From Ipomoea triloba (lineage: Eukaryota; Streptophyta; Magnoliopsida; Solanales; Convolvulaceae), in assembly GCF_003576645.1 (NCBI RefSeq), contig NC_044922.1:26323061-26387060 (forward strand): 64,000 nt of DNA, written 5' to 3'. Made by a program: the position numbers and the translations under genes. The notes beneath the pieces were generated by a model, which did not search any database, was not told the DNA's origin, and saw nothing but the letters and a program-made list of their open reading frames with translations. This document shows positions 1 to 11,599 of the stretch, one piece after another; the first letter of the stretch is position 1, and every line of letters starts with the position of its first letter.

Positions 1-2988
1 AAAAGGGCAGACAGAAGGGAGATTGAAACCAAACTTTTGAACACGATCTGGGAAAGGAAGGAATCCATGAAGCAGCTTCCACATAAAGACAGATTTTTTT
101 AGGGGAATTATTTTTGACCAGATTCGTGAAGAAGACAAGGTGATACATCTTGATGGTCTAAAAAGGTCATACGCTGTGGCTAGAGAGAAAGTACCTGAGG
201 ACGAAGGTTTCCAAATCAATTCCCCTGCTAAAAACATTGAGTTATCATCCACTGTAGCTGAAACAGCTTTTATCCTACGCCAAATTATTGAATCAGATCT
301 TTTTGGTGGTAAGTCGGGAGTTGGGTGAAGGGTTTGCATGTAGTCACTCCATAGAGTACCTCCTTTTTTGTATGAAAACTATAGCTTAGCATCAAAAGCC
401 AATTGCATAGCTGGTAGATATCTGAAACCCATCCCCCCTTCATTTTTTGGAAAGCATAGTTTATTCCAGGAAGCCCAGTGCCTTTTGTTTTTTCCATTAT
501 TTGAACCCCAGAAGAAGTTAGCTAATCGTTGTTCAATGGCGTGGATAATCCCCTTTGGAAATTGGGTGGAAGCCAAGGAGTATAGGGGAATTGTGGAGAG
601 AACATGATTGATAAGGACGATTCGTCCTCCGGGTGTAAGTAATTTCCTCTGCCAGTCCAATAATCGTTTGTCAATCCCTTCAAGTATATGCTGATAAAAA
701 ATGATTCTGTTTCTTCCTTTGAATAAGTTAATTCCAAGGTATTTGAATGGAATGGAGGATTGTTGCATTCCCAGTTCGCAAGAGATTGTTCCGACTCTGG
801 TTAGTGAAGCTTGTTTTGAGGTAACAAAGAAGCTCTTGGAGTAGTTAATCTTTTGACCAGAAGCTCGCTCATATGCTTGGAGGGTATCCTTCAGATTCTG
901 CATAGATTTTCTGCTTCCATTTGCAAAAATGAGTATGTCGTCAGCAAAAGCAAGATGAGAAATGATCGGGCATGCAGGGGAAACACCCACGTACGGTTGA
1001 ATCACTCCAACCCCAACTTTTCTTACTAATGCTCTGGATAAACCTTCTGAAGCCAAAATGAATAGAATAGGCGAGAGAGGGTCGCCTTGTTTCACACCTC
1101 TTGATGGTCTAAAAAAACCACTACTCACCCCATTGACAAGGACAGGAAATCGAGTAGTGGTTAGAATGTTCATCACCAGAGCTACAAAGGATGATGAGAA
1201 ACCAAATTTAAGAAGTATAGCACGCAGGAAAGGCCATGCTATACGATCAAAAGCTTTCATCATATCCAGCTTGATAGCTACATTACTTCCTCGGCACCTC
1301 TTGTCTATTGATTGGATAAGTTCCATGGCCATAAGAACATTATCTTGGATTGATCTTCCCTTAACAAAACCGGATTGTTCTTGAGAAATTATTTTTGGCA
1401 GGATGTTTCTCAATCTGGTTGCTAAGATACGTGTGAAAACCTTGCTAACAAAGGAGCAAAGGGAGATTGGCCGGAAGTCCGCAAAGCTTTCTGGATTTGA
1501 TTTTTTTGGAATAAGCACTAGTTGGGCACTGGCAATAGCCTGTGGGATTGGTACACCTGCAAAGAATTCAAGAAATGCTAGATGGAGATCAGTTTTAATG
1601 ATGTCCCAACAACAGCGAAAGAAAGAGCCCGAGAAACCATCCGGTCCAGCAGTGCTATCTGGGTTTAAATTCCATATAGCAGATTTCACTTCCTCGAGAG
1701 AGATTCTGGAGTGGATATATTGGTTGTCTTCTGCAGAAAGAAGGGTTGGGACATATTCTAGAAGTTCGTTGATGTCTGAGCAATCTTCTTCTTGGTAAAG
1801 GTTCGTGAAATAATTCACAGCTTCTTTTTGGATTTCTTCTTGTTCCGTAATAATACGACCAGAAGAGTCTCGCACTCCACAGATTCGTTGTCTTCGGATT
1901 CGGTCTTTAACCGTAGCATGAAAGAAAGCTGTATTGGCGTCTCCTTCTCGTAACCATTTAATCCGAGCTTTTTGTTTCCAGAAAATTTCTTCTTGTCTCA
2001 ATGCTTGAAGAAGGAGAGCTTGTTCACGATTAAGATTTTCTCGTGTCGCTTCATTTTGTTCCTCTTCGAATCTAGATTGAGCTTCTGAGACAGCGTCTTC
2101 AGCTGCCTTAACCCTATCAAAAATGTTCCCAAACACCGACCAATTCCATTCTCGAAGATTCACTTTCAGTCTTTTAAGTTTGAAAGAAAAGGCCCTCATT
2201 CCAAAACTTTCAATCGGTTCCTGCCAATTATTACTAACAAAGTCATAAAAATTCTTGTGAGAAATCCACATTTTCTGGAATCTAAATTGTTTGGGGGTTG
2301 ACAGTTGTGTATTGATGCCAGAGAAGATTACAGGTGAATGATCTGATGATGTTCTATTAAGAAGGACACCTGTAACTCCCGTAAAGAAGTCTCGAAATTC
2401 TGGAGTAAGGAGAAAACGATCAAGCTTTTTCCATACTTGACCCGAAGACCGGTTTCCCGTCCAAGTGAACTGTCCTCCAAGAGTGGGAAGATCAAGCAGA
2501 GAGTGTGATGAGATAAAAGAAGAGAAGTCGGCTATTGATCCTATGTCTGGTATTGCATTGCCTTTGTATTCTGCTATTGAGGCAATAACATTGAAATCTC
2601 CTCCAATGAGAACTGGTATTGATGTAGAGATGGTGGTGCTTAGCTGGGTCCAAAGTACTTGTCTCTCACCTCTACTGTGTTTAGCATACACAGCTACAAA
2701 ATCAAAAGTGAAACTCCACGGTAAGTAACAAAGTCGGCAGTGAATAAATTGGTCGGAGTCCAAGATAACATCAAGATGAAAAGAGTCCTGCCAGAAGAGC
2801 CATAATTTACTGCGGTTTGAACAGAAAAAGGAATGAAAACCAAGATTTCTTGAATAATCATCGGCTTGATCAGACGAGAGAAAAGGTTCCATAATTGCTA
2901 AAAGGGAAAGGTTTTCACGTTGCATAATTCTTCGGAGTCTACGACGTGAAGACAATAGACCCCTGATATTCCATATCATTAGCTTCAT
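1..2988 (-). pseudogene. LINE ORF2, endonuclease / reverse transcriptase, one in-frame stop
   Basis: ORF2 nicks target DNA and reverse-transcribes the element RNA. I take the ATG at 2988-2986 (MKLMIWNIRG); the codon six bases upstream is TTG. The N-terminal part is an APE-type endonuclease with WNIRG, AIMEPF (residue about 34), GGDFNV (about 129-134) and SDHSP (about 215-219). The reverse transcriptase follows, with an RPISLC motif and the catalytic FADD at residues 681-684 (coordinates 948-937). A TAG at 381-379 stops the frame after DAKL. The same frame then continues open to the window edge through IIWRRIKA, ELIWKPSSSG and RIWSKIIP, typical of the zf-RVT region, so the stop looks like a point mutation rather than the natural end. 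Confidence 0.9.
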
Positions 2989-4308
2989 TTCCAACGACGA
3001 GGGAAGGAAACCTTTGAGAGAGTCCCATCCGCCAATCTGGTAGTAACGGAGGGGATACTAGTCGAGTAGTCCTTCCTTGGTCTTCGTTTTTTTCCTGTGA
3101 CCGGGATGAAACCATCATCTGGGGTATCATCATTGAGGAGGTTTAAAAGTTTCCTTGAGAAGAGTTTGCTGTCTTTCTTCCAGGAGTCAAGCAAAGCTTT
3201 AGAGAAATGTTTGCTGACTTGAAACTGCTCTCCTTCTGATAGATGACCAAGAGAGGAATCTTTGATTATATTAGGGATACATTGATCATCTATGAGGGTC
3301 CTGCCGAGAGTGGGGCTTGATGAGAAATCAAGGAGGTCTTGAGTTGTGCTAAGAGAATTTGTTAAGGGTGGTTCAGCGTCCGCAGTTTGTGCAGATTCTG
3401 GAATATCCTCATGGTCGAGTGAGGAAGGTTCGGGGTGAGGGTTATCTACAAACAGAGGAGCCACAAGATTCCTTTGGGGATCTATCTTTCTCCATCTTTT
3501 TTTAGGAGGTGCCACGGTAGGGGGTAAGGGTGTTGTAGTTTGTTCTGATGTCTGGGTTTTGGAAATATGAGGTTGTTTCTGATGGCGGTTACAAGCATCT
3601 CTCAAATGGCCAAATTTTTTGCGATCAGTGCAATAATCTGGAATGAACTCATATTTTATAGGTTGAGAGAAACCACCATACTCACCATTGTTAATCCAAA
3701 CTACATCCGGCAAAAGTTTTGAAACATCCAATTCCACACAAATTCTTGCTACCGATGGACGATTATGGGAAAGAGTTGAAGAGTCAACTTTAAGAGGCTT
3801 ACCAATCAAATTTGCAATAGCGAAGACTGCCCTTTTATCTTGAAGGTGAGCTGGGAGACCTTCCAACGCAATCCAGACTGGGACAACTGGGGATTCGATA
3901 TCTGGTCGGAAATCTGGCGACCATTTGAAGACTTTCATTTGAAATCCATTGATTGACCAAGATTTACGGAGCCAACATCTTTGGAAGTCGTCTTCCCGGT
4001 CAAAGTTGAGGAGAAAGTGTTTCTGATCTATGAGTCCGATGGAGCAGACTCCCCCAAAACCGATAGCATCAAAGGATTTTCGAAAGACCGCCATGGTTTG
4101 GGCGACCATGGGGGAATTTTCCAATCAAAGCAAATTTGTAACTTTGAGCAAAAAGTTCAATTTCTTGCTTCGAGAAAGAGATCGCCAGCATACCTTTGAA
4201 TCGTTCAGGAGGCTTGAGTGAAATAGAGCTAGAGGAAGGCGATGAGAGTATGTCTGCGAAAGATTTGGGGAGAGGGAGGGTTGAGGCCGCCTGTGGCGGC
4301 ACCGCCAT
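2985..4308 (-). pseudogene. LINE ORF1, DUF4283 / zinc-knuckle RNA-binding protein, frameshifted
   Basis: ORF1 of plant L1-type LINEs encodes a nucleic-acid chaperone of the retrotransposition RNP. The only upstream ATG in a fitting frame is at 4308-4306 (MAVPPQAAST). The DUF4283 region starts in that frame (about 4195-4100, KFALIGKFPHGRPN) and continues in the next frame (AVFRKSFDAIGF), so one extra base near 4095-4100 breaks the gene. The rest runs open to the TGA at 2987-2985. A CCHC-like knuckle at about 3598-3635 reads YCTDRKKFGHLRDAC: the position of the second Cys holds Arg, so zinc binding is doubtful. The C-terminal third is rich in Ser, Pro and Thr and then basic. The stop overlaps the ORF2 start in an ATGA. 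Confidence 0.85.
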
Positions 4309-4387
4309 TGTTGAGCTCGCTCAAATTTCACGAATTTCAACACAACTTAAAAAAGGCAATGTTGATATTTTAATTTGAGTTAATTAT

Positions 4388-4656
4388 TGATAATCTTTGC
4401 TTTTAAACCTCTGTTTTGCATATGAATCTTTTTTTTTTTTTAAGAGAAAGAGATATATCGTGGGTTTTTTTAAAAAATCAACATCGTATTTTTTTAAAAA
4501 TGAAATACAACATCAATTTTACAATATCGACAATGGCAAGAACTACGTCACAAAATAACCGACGTTGTATTTATAAAATAACCGACGTTAAAAGGTGTGT
4601 ATGTAGTAGTGCATATAACAACCATATAAAATACTATACATATTTAAGTCAGACTT
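4388..4656. repeat. direct repeat, copy 1 (about 270 bp)
   Basis: This AT-rich stretch recurs at 5421-5686 with small differences. Shared landmarks are CCTCTGTTTTGCATATGAAT, a poly-T run, two ACCGACGTT motifs and GTAGTAGTGCATATAACAAC. No coding potential is visible. It may be a fragment of a transposon or part of a duplicated TNL flank. Confidence 0.75.
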
Positions 4657-4659
4657 GAA

Positions 4660-5000
4660 TTATCACATTTTTAAAAATATTTTATTTATTTTGATTAAAG
4701 CGTAATTAACTAATTAAAAAGATGACTTAACTTACTTTCATATTTCATCCTATTTTCCATCATATTTTTATGCTTAAAATTTAATGATTAGGTTCAAAGA
4801 GCTTTTATTTGCTTTTGTGTGTGGACTGTGGTCAGGAACAATTTAATTTGATCAAAGCAATTAAGAGTGATTTTTACACCATTTGGATGGAAATGGAATC
4901 AAATGGAGGATGAAAATAAAAGGAAGATCAAGAATTGAACCAAAAGGTCACAAGTCAGACCTGTATGTACGGGATGGATCCAGACGGCGGTGTGGCTCGT
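4660..5000 (+). pseudogene. TNL 3'-region relic (C-JID flank)
   Basis: This stretch aligns with 18440-18715, the intron and start of an orphan TNL last exon. It shares GATTAAAGCGTAATTAACTA, the GGTTCAAAGAGCTTTTATTTG block and the GGAAGATCAAGAATTGAACC block. No usable frame remains, and the homology fades after the AGTCAGACCTGTATG motif near 4970. It shows that TNL 3' ends were scattered this far left. Confidence 0.6.
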
Positions 5001-5420
5001 GCAGTCCGGTGAAAAAGCTAAGAACGTTGTCTCTAAGGTGTAAGATGTGATTTGTATGCAAGTGGATTGATATTCCATTAGTATTCTTTTAGTTGGGTTA
5101 TTCATCATCAGAATTTGATAAGATCAGTACTCTCTTGTTTGCAGGATAATCTTTTGACAGTAATTGGAGATAACAGTCCACATTTTGAGTTTCTGCAATT
5201 ACTCTTCAAGAAGTGATCATTTAATATATTTAATTTCCAGCATATTCACTCTATGCCCAAGTGTCTCCCACTTGACAGATTTCAGCATTTTGAGCATTCT
5301 TGTGTTCAACATCTGTTGGTAAGACCATAAAATATACGGAGTATCTAATATCTTCAGAGATTTGTCTGTTCTCTTTTGTTGCACATGTACAATCCGAATC
5401 TTAGGTTTTTTTTTTTTGTT

Positions 5421-5686
5421 TGATAACCTTTGGTTTTAAACCTCTGTTTTGCATATGAATCTTTTTTTTTTTAAGAGAAAGAGATACATTGTGGGTTTTT
5501 TAAAAAATCAACATCATATTTTTTTTAAATGAAATACGACATCAATTTTAGAAAATCGACGACGGCAAGAACTAAGTCGCAAAATAACGGACGTTATATT
5601 TAGAAAATAACCGACGTTAAAAGGTGTTTATGTAGTAGTGCATATAACAACCATATAAAATACTATACATATTTGAGTCAGACTTG
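5421..5686. repeat. direct repeat, copy 2
   Basis: This is the second copy of the sequence at 4388-4656, about one kilobase away in the same orientation. The two copies differ at scattered single bases and in the poly-T lengths. Confidence 0.75.
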
Positions 5687-6148
5687 TACGTACAGGATAT
5701 ATAGATTGAGACAATTGGATGGTGGAAACAAAAGGGATCAGAGATCAAGAATTGTACCAAAAAGCTTCAAGTTAGAATTGTACGTGTACAGGATGTAAAG
5801 AGTCACATATAAGTACATGAGCCATCCAGTGTGCTGAAAGTCAAGGAACAAAGCAAGGTGGACCCCTATGTATAGAGTAAAAGAATTGATTTTGAGGTCT
5901 GAAGAATGATTGGAGGTGTACGTATAGTATGCACAACAAGTGTATAAGAGCAGGATGGTTGGAGTAGGAGAAGACACAACAAGCAAGTTGCATTTCTGAG
6001 TTAAGTTTTTCCTTTTAAGTATTTTTATTGGGTTATGATGTGTAGGTAGTATAGCTTAATGTTATGGAATTGGAGGGTACAAAATGATTTAATTTAGCAA
6101 TGTTGTGAATACAGGGAGAATCAACAATTAAGAAGAATAAGAAGATGG

Positions 6149-6352
6149 ATGGTGAAAATTGCAGGTTTGAGGTTAAGTGAGTTTAAAAGAATTCACTTTG
6201 AGTTCCCAAGAATAGTTGAAGAAGTATTAGAGATGTATGCAGAATTCAATCCTATAGAGGTACATAGTCTATTTGACATACACAGAAACAAAGATGGGGA
6301 AGTGCGTTTCTTTCCATCCAAAAGGGGGTTTCAGCAAGATGAACCAACTTAA
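6149..6352 (+). pseudogene. orphan C-JID-like last-exon fragment of a TNL
   Basis: The translation holds FDIHRNKDGEVRFFPSKRG, matching EIHRNREGEVRFFPSTRG in the last exons of TNL-A, TNL-E and TNL-F, and upstream EVLEMYAEFNPIE, matching EELEVYAELHPWQ. No TIR, NB-ARC or upstream LRR exon is joined to it. The 5' boundary is uncertain: the nominal start is only where the frame opens. It is best read as a TNL remnant left by unequal recombination. Confidence 0.75.
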
Positions 6353-6707
6353 AAATAAAAAGTTTGGTAAGAATTGAATGTTGTTAATATATTGATCATG
6401 CAGATATTTTCTAATGTATCTTTTGATTGAGTGTGATTTTTCTCTTGTTATTGACCTCTTCTAGTTAATCACAAGAGTTGCTCTTTTTTGGATAAATCAC
6501 ACTAGGAAGACTGTGTGACGGACTAGCTCAAGCTTGAAAAGACGGGAAAAGTTGTATTATCCCACCTGCAAAAGGTTAGCTGAGCTTACAAATTGCAATG
6601 TAATAGGGTCAGTTGTATTCAAAAAAAAAAAATTAACTCTTATATGGAATGCATTAATATATAATGCAGGCATGCATGTTGTGAGTGAAGGTGACATCGG
6701 GAAAAGT

Positions 6708-6875
6708 TGGTATCTTCAAAGCTTACCCTTCCGCCTTTGCCATCTTTATAATTTGAGAAGTCTCATATATATTAAATGATTGGCAAAATCTAAGAGCACT
6801 ACTATAACTTCCTCTTAGTTTGGAGCATCTCTTTGTAAAAAATTGTTTCATTAATTGGAAAAATAGAAGGTATAC
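6708..6875 (+). pseudogene. TNL LRR-exon relic
   Basis: The DNA matches the LRR exon of TNL-A around 16207-16375: TCTTCAAAGCTTACCCTTCC, then CAAAATCTAAGAGCACT, CTTCCTCTTAGTTTGGAG and TTGTTTCATTAATTGGAAAA. Several indels and stops break the frame. It follows the orphan last exon at 6149-6352, so the order is reversed relative to a gene and the fragments are rearranged. Confidence 0.7.
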
Positions 6876-6880
6876 CAAAC

Positions 6881-6964
6881 TAGTGTGCTGAAAGTCAAGG
6901 AACAAAGCAAGGTGGACCCTCTTAGTGTGCTGAAAGTCAAGGAACAAAGCAAGGTGGACCCTCT
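6881..6964. repeat. exact 42-bp tandem duplication
   Basis: Two identical 42-bp units lie head to tail (6881-6922 and 6923-6964), each beginning TAGTGTGCTGAAAGTCAAGG. Related sequences near 5831, 21560 and 48380 hold the motif once. Confidence 0.95.
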
Positions 6965-7417
6965 ATACAAGATAAAAGAATTGATTTTGAGGTCTCAACA
7001 ATGATTGAAGGTGTACGTATGCACAAAAGTGTATAATTAAGAGTAGGACGGCTGGAGTAGGAGAAGACACATAACATGTATTTGTGAGTTACGTTTTTCC
7101 TTTGAAGTATTTTTGTTGGGCTATGATGTGTAGCTACTAGCTAGTATAGCTTAATGTTATGAAATTGGAGGGTCCAAAATGATTTCATTTAGCAATATAA
7201 TGTTGTGAATGCAGGAATTGAAGAATCAACAATTCAGAAGAATAAGAAGATGGTGAGAGCGGATGCACATTTCCATCCTCTACACCTACTTTGTCCATTT
7301 CAAATACTTAGAACAGAGATGTGGTTGATGGTAGACAACTAGACATGCAGGTTGATATACAAGTGCTTTAATATTTTAACCTTGCATTTAAGCTTAATTA
7401 TTTTGCTTGCCATTTGT
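6965..7417. repeat. TNL 3' flanking sequence, copy of 55550-55930
   Basis: This noncoding block is nearly identical to the flank downstream of TNL-F. Landmarks are GAGTAGGACGGCTGGAGTAG, GGAGGGTCCAAAATGATTTC and GAGAGCGGATGCACATTTCC. It therefore marks the 3' side of a TNL copy that has otherwise been lost here. Confidence 0.8.
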
Positions 7418-7501
7418 TATGATTTTACCCAAAGTGTTCCTCATCTGATTCATTTCCACTATGATTTTACCCAAAGTGTTCCTCATCTGATTCATTTCCA
7501 C
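7418..7501. repeat. exact 42-bp tandem duplication
   Basis: Two identical 42-bp units (7418-7459 and 7460-7501) begin TATGATTTTACCCAAAGTGT. The paralogous flank near 55935 has the unit once. Confidence 0.95.
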
Positions 7502-7504
7502 TAT

Positions 7505-8343
7505 TTTGCCATGGTTCCTCGACTATTGCGAAATTATCAATTTGGTGCTCAACAATTTTTCTTGACCAATTAAGTGCCTCGACTTTGAAAAATTTAACCA
7601 ATTTAGTCCTCCGTTTATTTTTCCGTTAATATCCGTTAAATCAGGACCAAACTGGTAATTTTGCTATAGTCAGGGGACCATTTAAGTGAAAAAATAAGGG
7701 ATAAACTACAATAAAGCCATCGTACTATTTGGGAACAAGTAATTAGGTCATCCAACTCAAATAACCCCCAAATAAGGCATTGAACTCAGGAAAATAAAGA
7801 AATTGAGCCACTGCAACCCAAAAAAAAAAAAAAGAAGAAGCAATTAACCCATTTTTAAAATTTTCGGTGACAAATTTCGACACCAACGACCATTTCCGGC
7901 AACCGGCGGTTTCTGGTCGCCCTTGCCAAAAATGGCGACCGTCGGCGACCACTTGAAATGATTGTCGGTGCCGAAATTTGTCGCCGGAAATTTTTAAAAT
8001 GGGTTAATTGCTCTTTTTTTTTTTCGGTTTTAGTCGCTCAATTGCTTTATTTTTTTGACTTCAATGGTTTATTTGGGGTTATTTGAGTTGGATGGCTTAA
8101 TTGCTTGTTTCCAAATAGTACGATGACTTATTTGTATTTTATCCCAAAAATTAATTACCAATTTGGTCCCTTGACTATAGCAAAATTACCAATTTGGTCC
8201 TGATTTAACGGATGTTTAACAGCAAAATAAACGGAGGACCAAATTAGTTAAATTTTTCAAAGTCGAGGGACTTAATTGGTCAAGTTAAATTGTTGAGTAC
8301 CAAATTGGTAATTTCGCAATAGTCGATGGACCATTTTGGTAAT
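7505..8343. mobile_element. outer foldback (MITE-like) element, split by a second one
   Basis: The left arm (about 7505-7690) and right arm (about 8155-8343) are imperfect inverted repeats of about 180 bp. Both hold TCGACTATTGCGAAATTA, AATTTGGTCCT-type motifs and the CTATAGTCA(A/G)GGGACCA motif in opposite orientation. No transposase is encoded. The ends are approximate and no target duplication was defined. Confidence 0.75.
7698..8145. mobile_element. inner foldback element nested in the outer one
   Basis: The arms at about 7698-7795 and 8052-8145 are inverted repeats (GGGATAAACTACAATAAAGC against its counterpart ending TTTGTATTTTATCCC). The centre (about 7860-7995) is itself palindromic, with AAATTTCGACACC against GGTGCCGAAATTT and GC-rich CGGCGACC motifs. 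It carries no coding sequence. It sits exactly between the two arms of the outer element. Confidence 0.75.
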
Positions 8344-9273
8344 AAACTCTAAAAAATATATATAAATATTGAAGTATGTAAAAAAATTCAATTTTTTTTT
8401 TGTTAGCAACTTCATTACCGATGTGCCCTAGAAATTAAAGTGATGAAAAAATCATCACCAGGTAAGAATTTAATCGATATATTTTATTTTTTCAATTTTC
8501 AAAATCATTTACAACATACTAGCTAGGTATGTTGATAAGAAAAATATATTAATCGAAAGGTTATGAAGGCTTTGAAGATTCAAAAATTGAGCTTCGGAGA
8601 GCTAAGATTTTATAAATTGTGCACAACCAAGCAGTGGCTGCCGACACTATTTGAATCAACTTGTTATGTATGGAATAGTTGATTTTGATTTTAATTCCAT
8701 TAGAAAGAACTCTGCATTGTCCTTTCCTCCTAAGTTAAGTGGTTTAATGTTGTGTCACTTTCACTAATTTGATCCCACAATCTATACATCTAGATCTTGA
8801 CCTCCAAATGTTGTATCAATTTTGGTGGAAAAAAATGATGCATTATATAATATAAAAGCATTGTCTATAATATGTCAACTTAATGTGTAATATTATCTCA
8901 AAGTGCAAGCCAAATTACAGCAGTTAGTGGCAAAAACTTGTCAACTTCTTCAAATTGGGCAATTCATAGGCCTTATTACAAGCAAAATGATGGATAGCAA
9001 CCAATCTCCAATCCCTATTTACACCTAAATCCCTTTTTCTTGCATTAAAAAAAAAAAAGTGACATAGCTGCGCTGTTTGCTTGAATGCATGTACTCCTCG
9101 AACTATATTTAAATAAGAATGTTGTAAAAAAGCCCGTCTAGGCACCCCTAGATTAAAAAGAAGAAGGGGAAATAAACCTTCTATGCAATGAGCTAATTAG
9201 GCATCTAACTTGGCTGTTATTTATTTTAATTTTGATTATATTGCTTTGTTCATATGTGTTATGGTTAAAGGAG

Positions 9274-9276
<3 letters not shown>
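8344..9276. other. intergenic AT-rich sequence
   Basis: I see no gene, TNL relic or clear transposon end here. The short open frames are uninformative. Confidence 0.5.

Positions 9277-9309
<33 letters not shown>
9277..9309. repeat. (TA)n microsatellite
   Basis: About 16 TA dinucleotides in a row. Confidence 0.95.
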
Positions 9310-9313
<4 letters not shown>

Positions 9314-9723
9314 CGTGTATAGAGTATTATGTGCTATTGGACATCTATATTTTAAGGGAGGAATGCTTGTTATACCCAAAACAAACAAAAAAAAAAAAAT
9401 CAAGTTCTTTTAGTTGTGCATTTAGGCATGTCTAGGTGGCTTAGGGAAAATTATATTGTGGACCTTCAGTTTTAATATACTTAAGATACATCATTTGTAT
9501 ATTGAATGTTATTTATTATTTAAAGTATACAAAATAATATAATGTACCTTTAGTACTCAAATAATGTACCTTCTGAGCTGCACTTGGCTGAGAAGAGTTA
9601 GCGAGAGGGATACATATTAAGGTACCTAGAGTTTGCCGGCCACCTCCATCTTGATCTAAAAAAAATAAAATAATGTACCTTCAAAAACTAAACCTTAGCT
9701 TTAATGTGTTAAAAAAAAAAATA

Positions 9724-9807
9724 ATGCACTTAGTTTCGACAAATGTTGATCTTATCCTGGGCGAGATGCACTTAGTTTCGACAAATGTTGATCTTATCCT
9801 GGGCGAG
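9724..9807. repeat. exact 42-bp tandem duplication
   Basis: Two identical 42-bp units (9724-9765 and 9766-9807) begin ATGCACTTAGTTTCGACAAA and end TGGGCGAG. They lie outside any recognisable gene. Confidence 0.95.
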
Positions 9808-10813
9808 CAAAAAAAAATGATGACGAAGACCCAGATCTTTAATAAAGCTTTAAGCTCCCTGAATGAACATAGCTTCATAGTTATGAAACAGTCTGCGGTT
9901 CAAGTTTTCTATAGCATAGTTAGAAAAGTTGTTTCTATGTCTGACTGTAAGGAATGGTTTACCATTTCATTGATCATTGATTTATACGTTTTATGTTATG
10001 AATTAATGGAATAACTACATTTACCTTCAAAAAAAAATGTATTTTAAGTATATTAAAAAATTCTTATGTCAAAGATCCACCTTACCAGTGGCTTAGGTGC
10101 CCATCAAATGCCGGAGGAGCTTCAAGCTATTTTAACAACATTTTTAAATAAAGAACCATCTCAAATAAAATAAAAATAATATTTATTGGAAAATGACAAC
10201 CTAGATTGGTTTAATTACCTCATTGTAGTTCTTTACTGGCTAGCGATTTAGTGCACAATCTCAGATAGTGGCTACATGCTTTCCTCGTTACCAAAAAAAA
10301 TAGCGCTTCTACTATAACACCAAGCTAATCGATAGATAAAAGTAGGATTATGTAACGCGTTTGCACTTTGCAAGTATGTGTAGCTCAATTGTCACGGAGA
10401 TAAAATTTTGTCACAAGAGATCAATGATCGAGTCGAGTCTTACCAGCGACAGTGTGAGAGCAAGCTCTCAAAATGAGGGGCTCCGATCCTTGTGCGTAGT
10501 GAGCAAAAGAAGGCACACCTCACAACAGAGGAAAGGCATGAAGACAACTATATACGTCCTTAGGAAGAAAGATAGATTTCATTGCATAGTTATAAACAAA
10601 ACTCAAATCACATTTTAGACAAATTGATCAAACTAGAAATTTTGTACTCAGAAACTAGAAATTGAGACGAAAAACTAAAAAATTAAAGAAGAAAGGGCAG
10701 AATAGAAAAACAAAACATGCTGATTAACTAAAAATAAATAAAAGTAAAAGAGCTCAGTGTGTGTTTGAGTTTTACTAATAAGAAATAAAAATGTTTATGC
10801 TTATAATAAAAAA
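9808..10813. other. intergenic sequence without recognised feature
   Basis: No gene or relic can be supported. Short open frames near 9810-10014 and 10361-10618 have no recognisable domain. Confidence 0.5.
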
Positions 10814-11488
10814 TAGGAATAAGGGTCAAATAGACTACTGTATTGAACTACACACAAAATTACAATTAGGCCATCGAACTCGAAAAGATTGCAATTGGGT
10901 CCCTAAACTACACAAACACATGCAATTAAGTCCAAATTAATTTGTTTACCTATTATTGTGCTGACGTGGCGGATAACAATTTTTAAAATAATTTTTTAAA
11001 TATAATTTTAAATAAAATAATTAAATTAAAAAAAAAAAACAGAACTGCCGGAGACGCGGAATCGTCTCCGGCAGTCTTCGTCTCCGGCCATGGAGACGTA
11101 GACCTTCGTCTCCTGGCCATGGAGACCAGGACCCTGGCACTAGAGACGAAGACCGTCTCCATGGCCGGAAACGAAGACCTTCGTCTCCAGCCATGGAGAC
11201 GAAGGCTGTCGGAGACGATCCGTCTCCGGCAGTTCATCTGTTTTTTTATTTTTTATTTTATTTTTTTATTATTTATTTAAATTATTTAATTATTTTAATT
11301 AAAATTATTTAAAATTTTATTTTAAAAATTGGTAACCGCCACGTTATCACAATTGTAGGTAAACAGGTCAAATTGGACATAATTGCATGTGTTTGTGTAG
11401 TTTAGGGACCCAATTGCAATATTTTCGAGTTCGATGGCCTAATTGTAGTTTTGTGTATAGTCAGTGGTTTATTTGACCCTTATTCCTA
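10814..11488. mobile_element. foldback element with a GC-rich palindromic core
   Basis: The terminal inverted repeats begin TAGGAATAAGGGTCAAATA at 10814 and end with the reverse complement at 11488. They extend inward about 170 bp with the AATTGCATGTGTTTGTGTAG block. The core at about 11039-11235 is strikingly GC-rich compared with its surroundings and is built of short GAGACGAAG / CTTCGTCTCC and GCCATGGAGAC motifs in both orientations. Nothing is encoded. Flanking A runs hide any target duplication. Confidence 0.8.
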
Positions 11489-11599
11489 AAAAATATAATA
11501 CTTTTTGAAGACAAAATATAATATTTATTGATTTAAAAACAAAAGGTCAAGACTAGGAGATAAATACTAGTGGAAATATGCTAGGCCCTTATCAAGTGA

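Larger units (their letters stand above)
1..4308 (-). mobile_element. LINE (non-LTR retrotransposon), 3' part outside the window
   Basis: A two-ORF non-LTR element lies on the minus strand. ORF1 (DUF4283-like, with a zinc-knuckle-like motif) is followed by ORF2 (APE-type endonuclease, reverse transcriptase, then the start of a zf-RVT region). The reading frame is still open at position 1, so the RNase H part and the poly(A) tail lie beyond the left edge. The 5' end is not defined; coding begins at 4308 and no target-site duplication can be identified. Only two disabling lesions are visible (an ORF1 frameshift and one ORF2 stop), which suggests a fairly recent insertion. The order of domains matches plant L1-type elements. 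Confidence 0.9.

Noticed and set aside
140..2728. Plus-strand open frames inside the LINE
   Set aside because: They lie opposite ORF2 and have no domain; the minus-strand frame explains the sequence.
9673..10014. A 113-codon frame on the plus strand
   Set aside because: It has no recognisable domain, contains a 42-bp duplication and is bordered by A-rich tracts.
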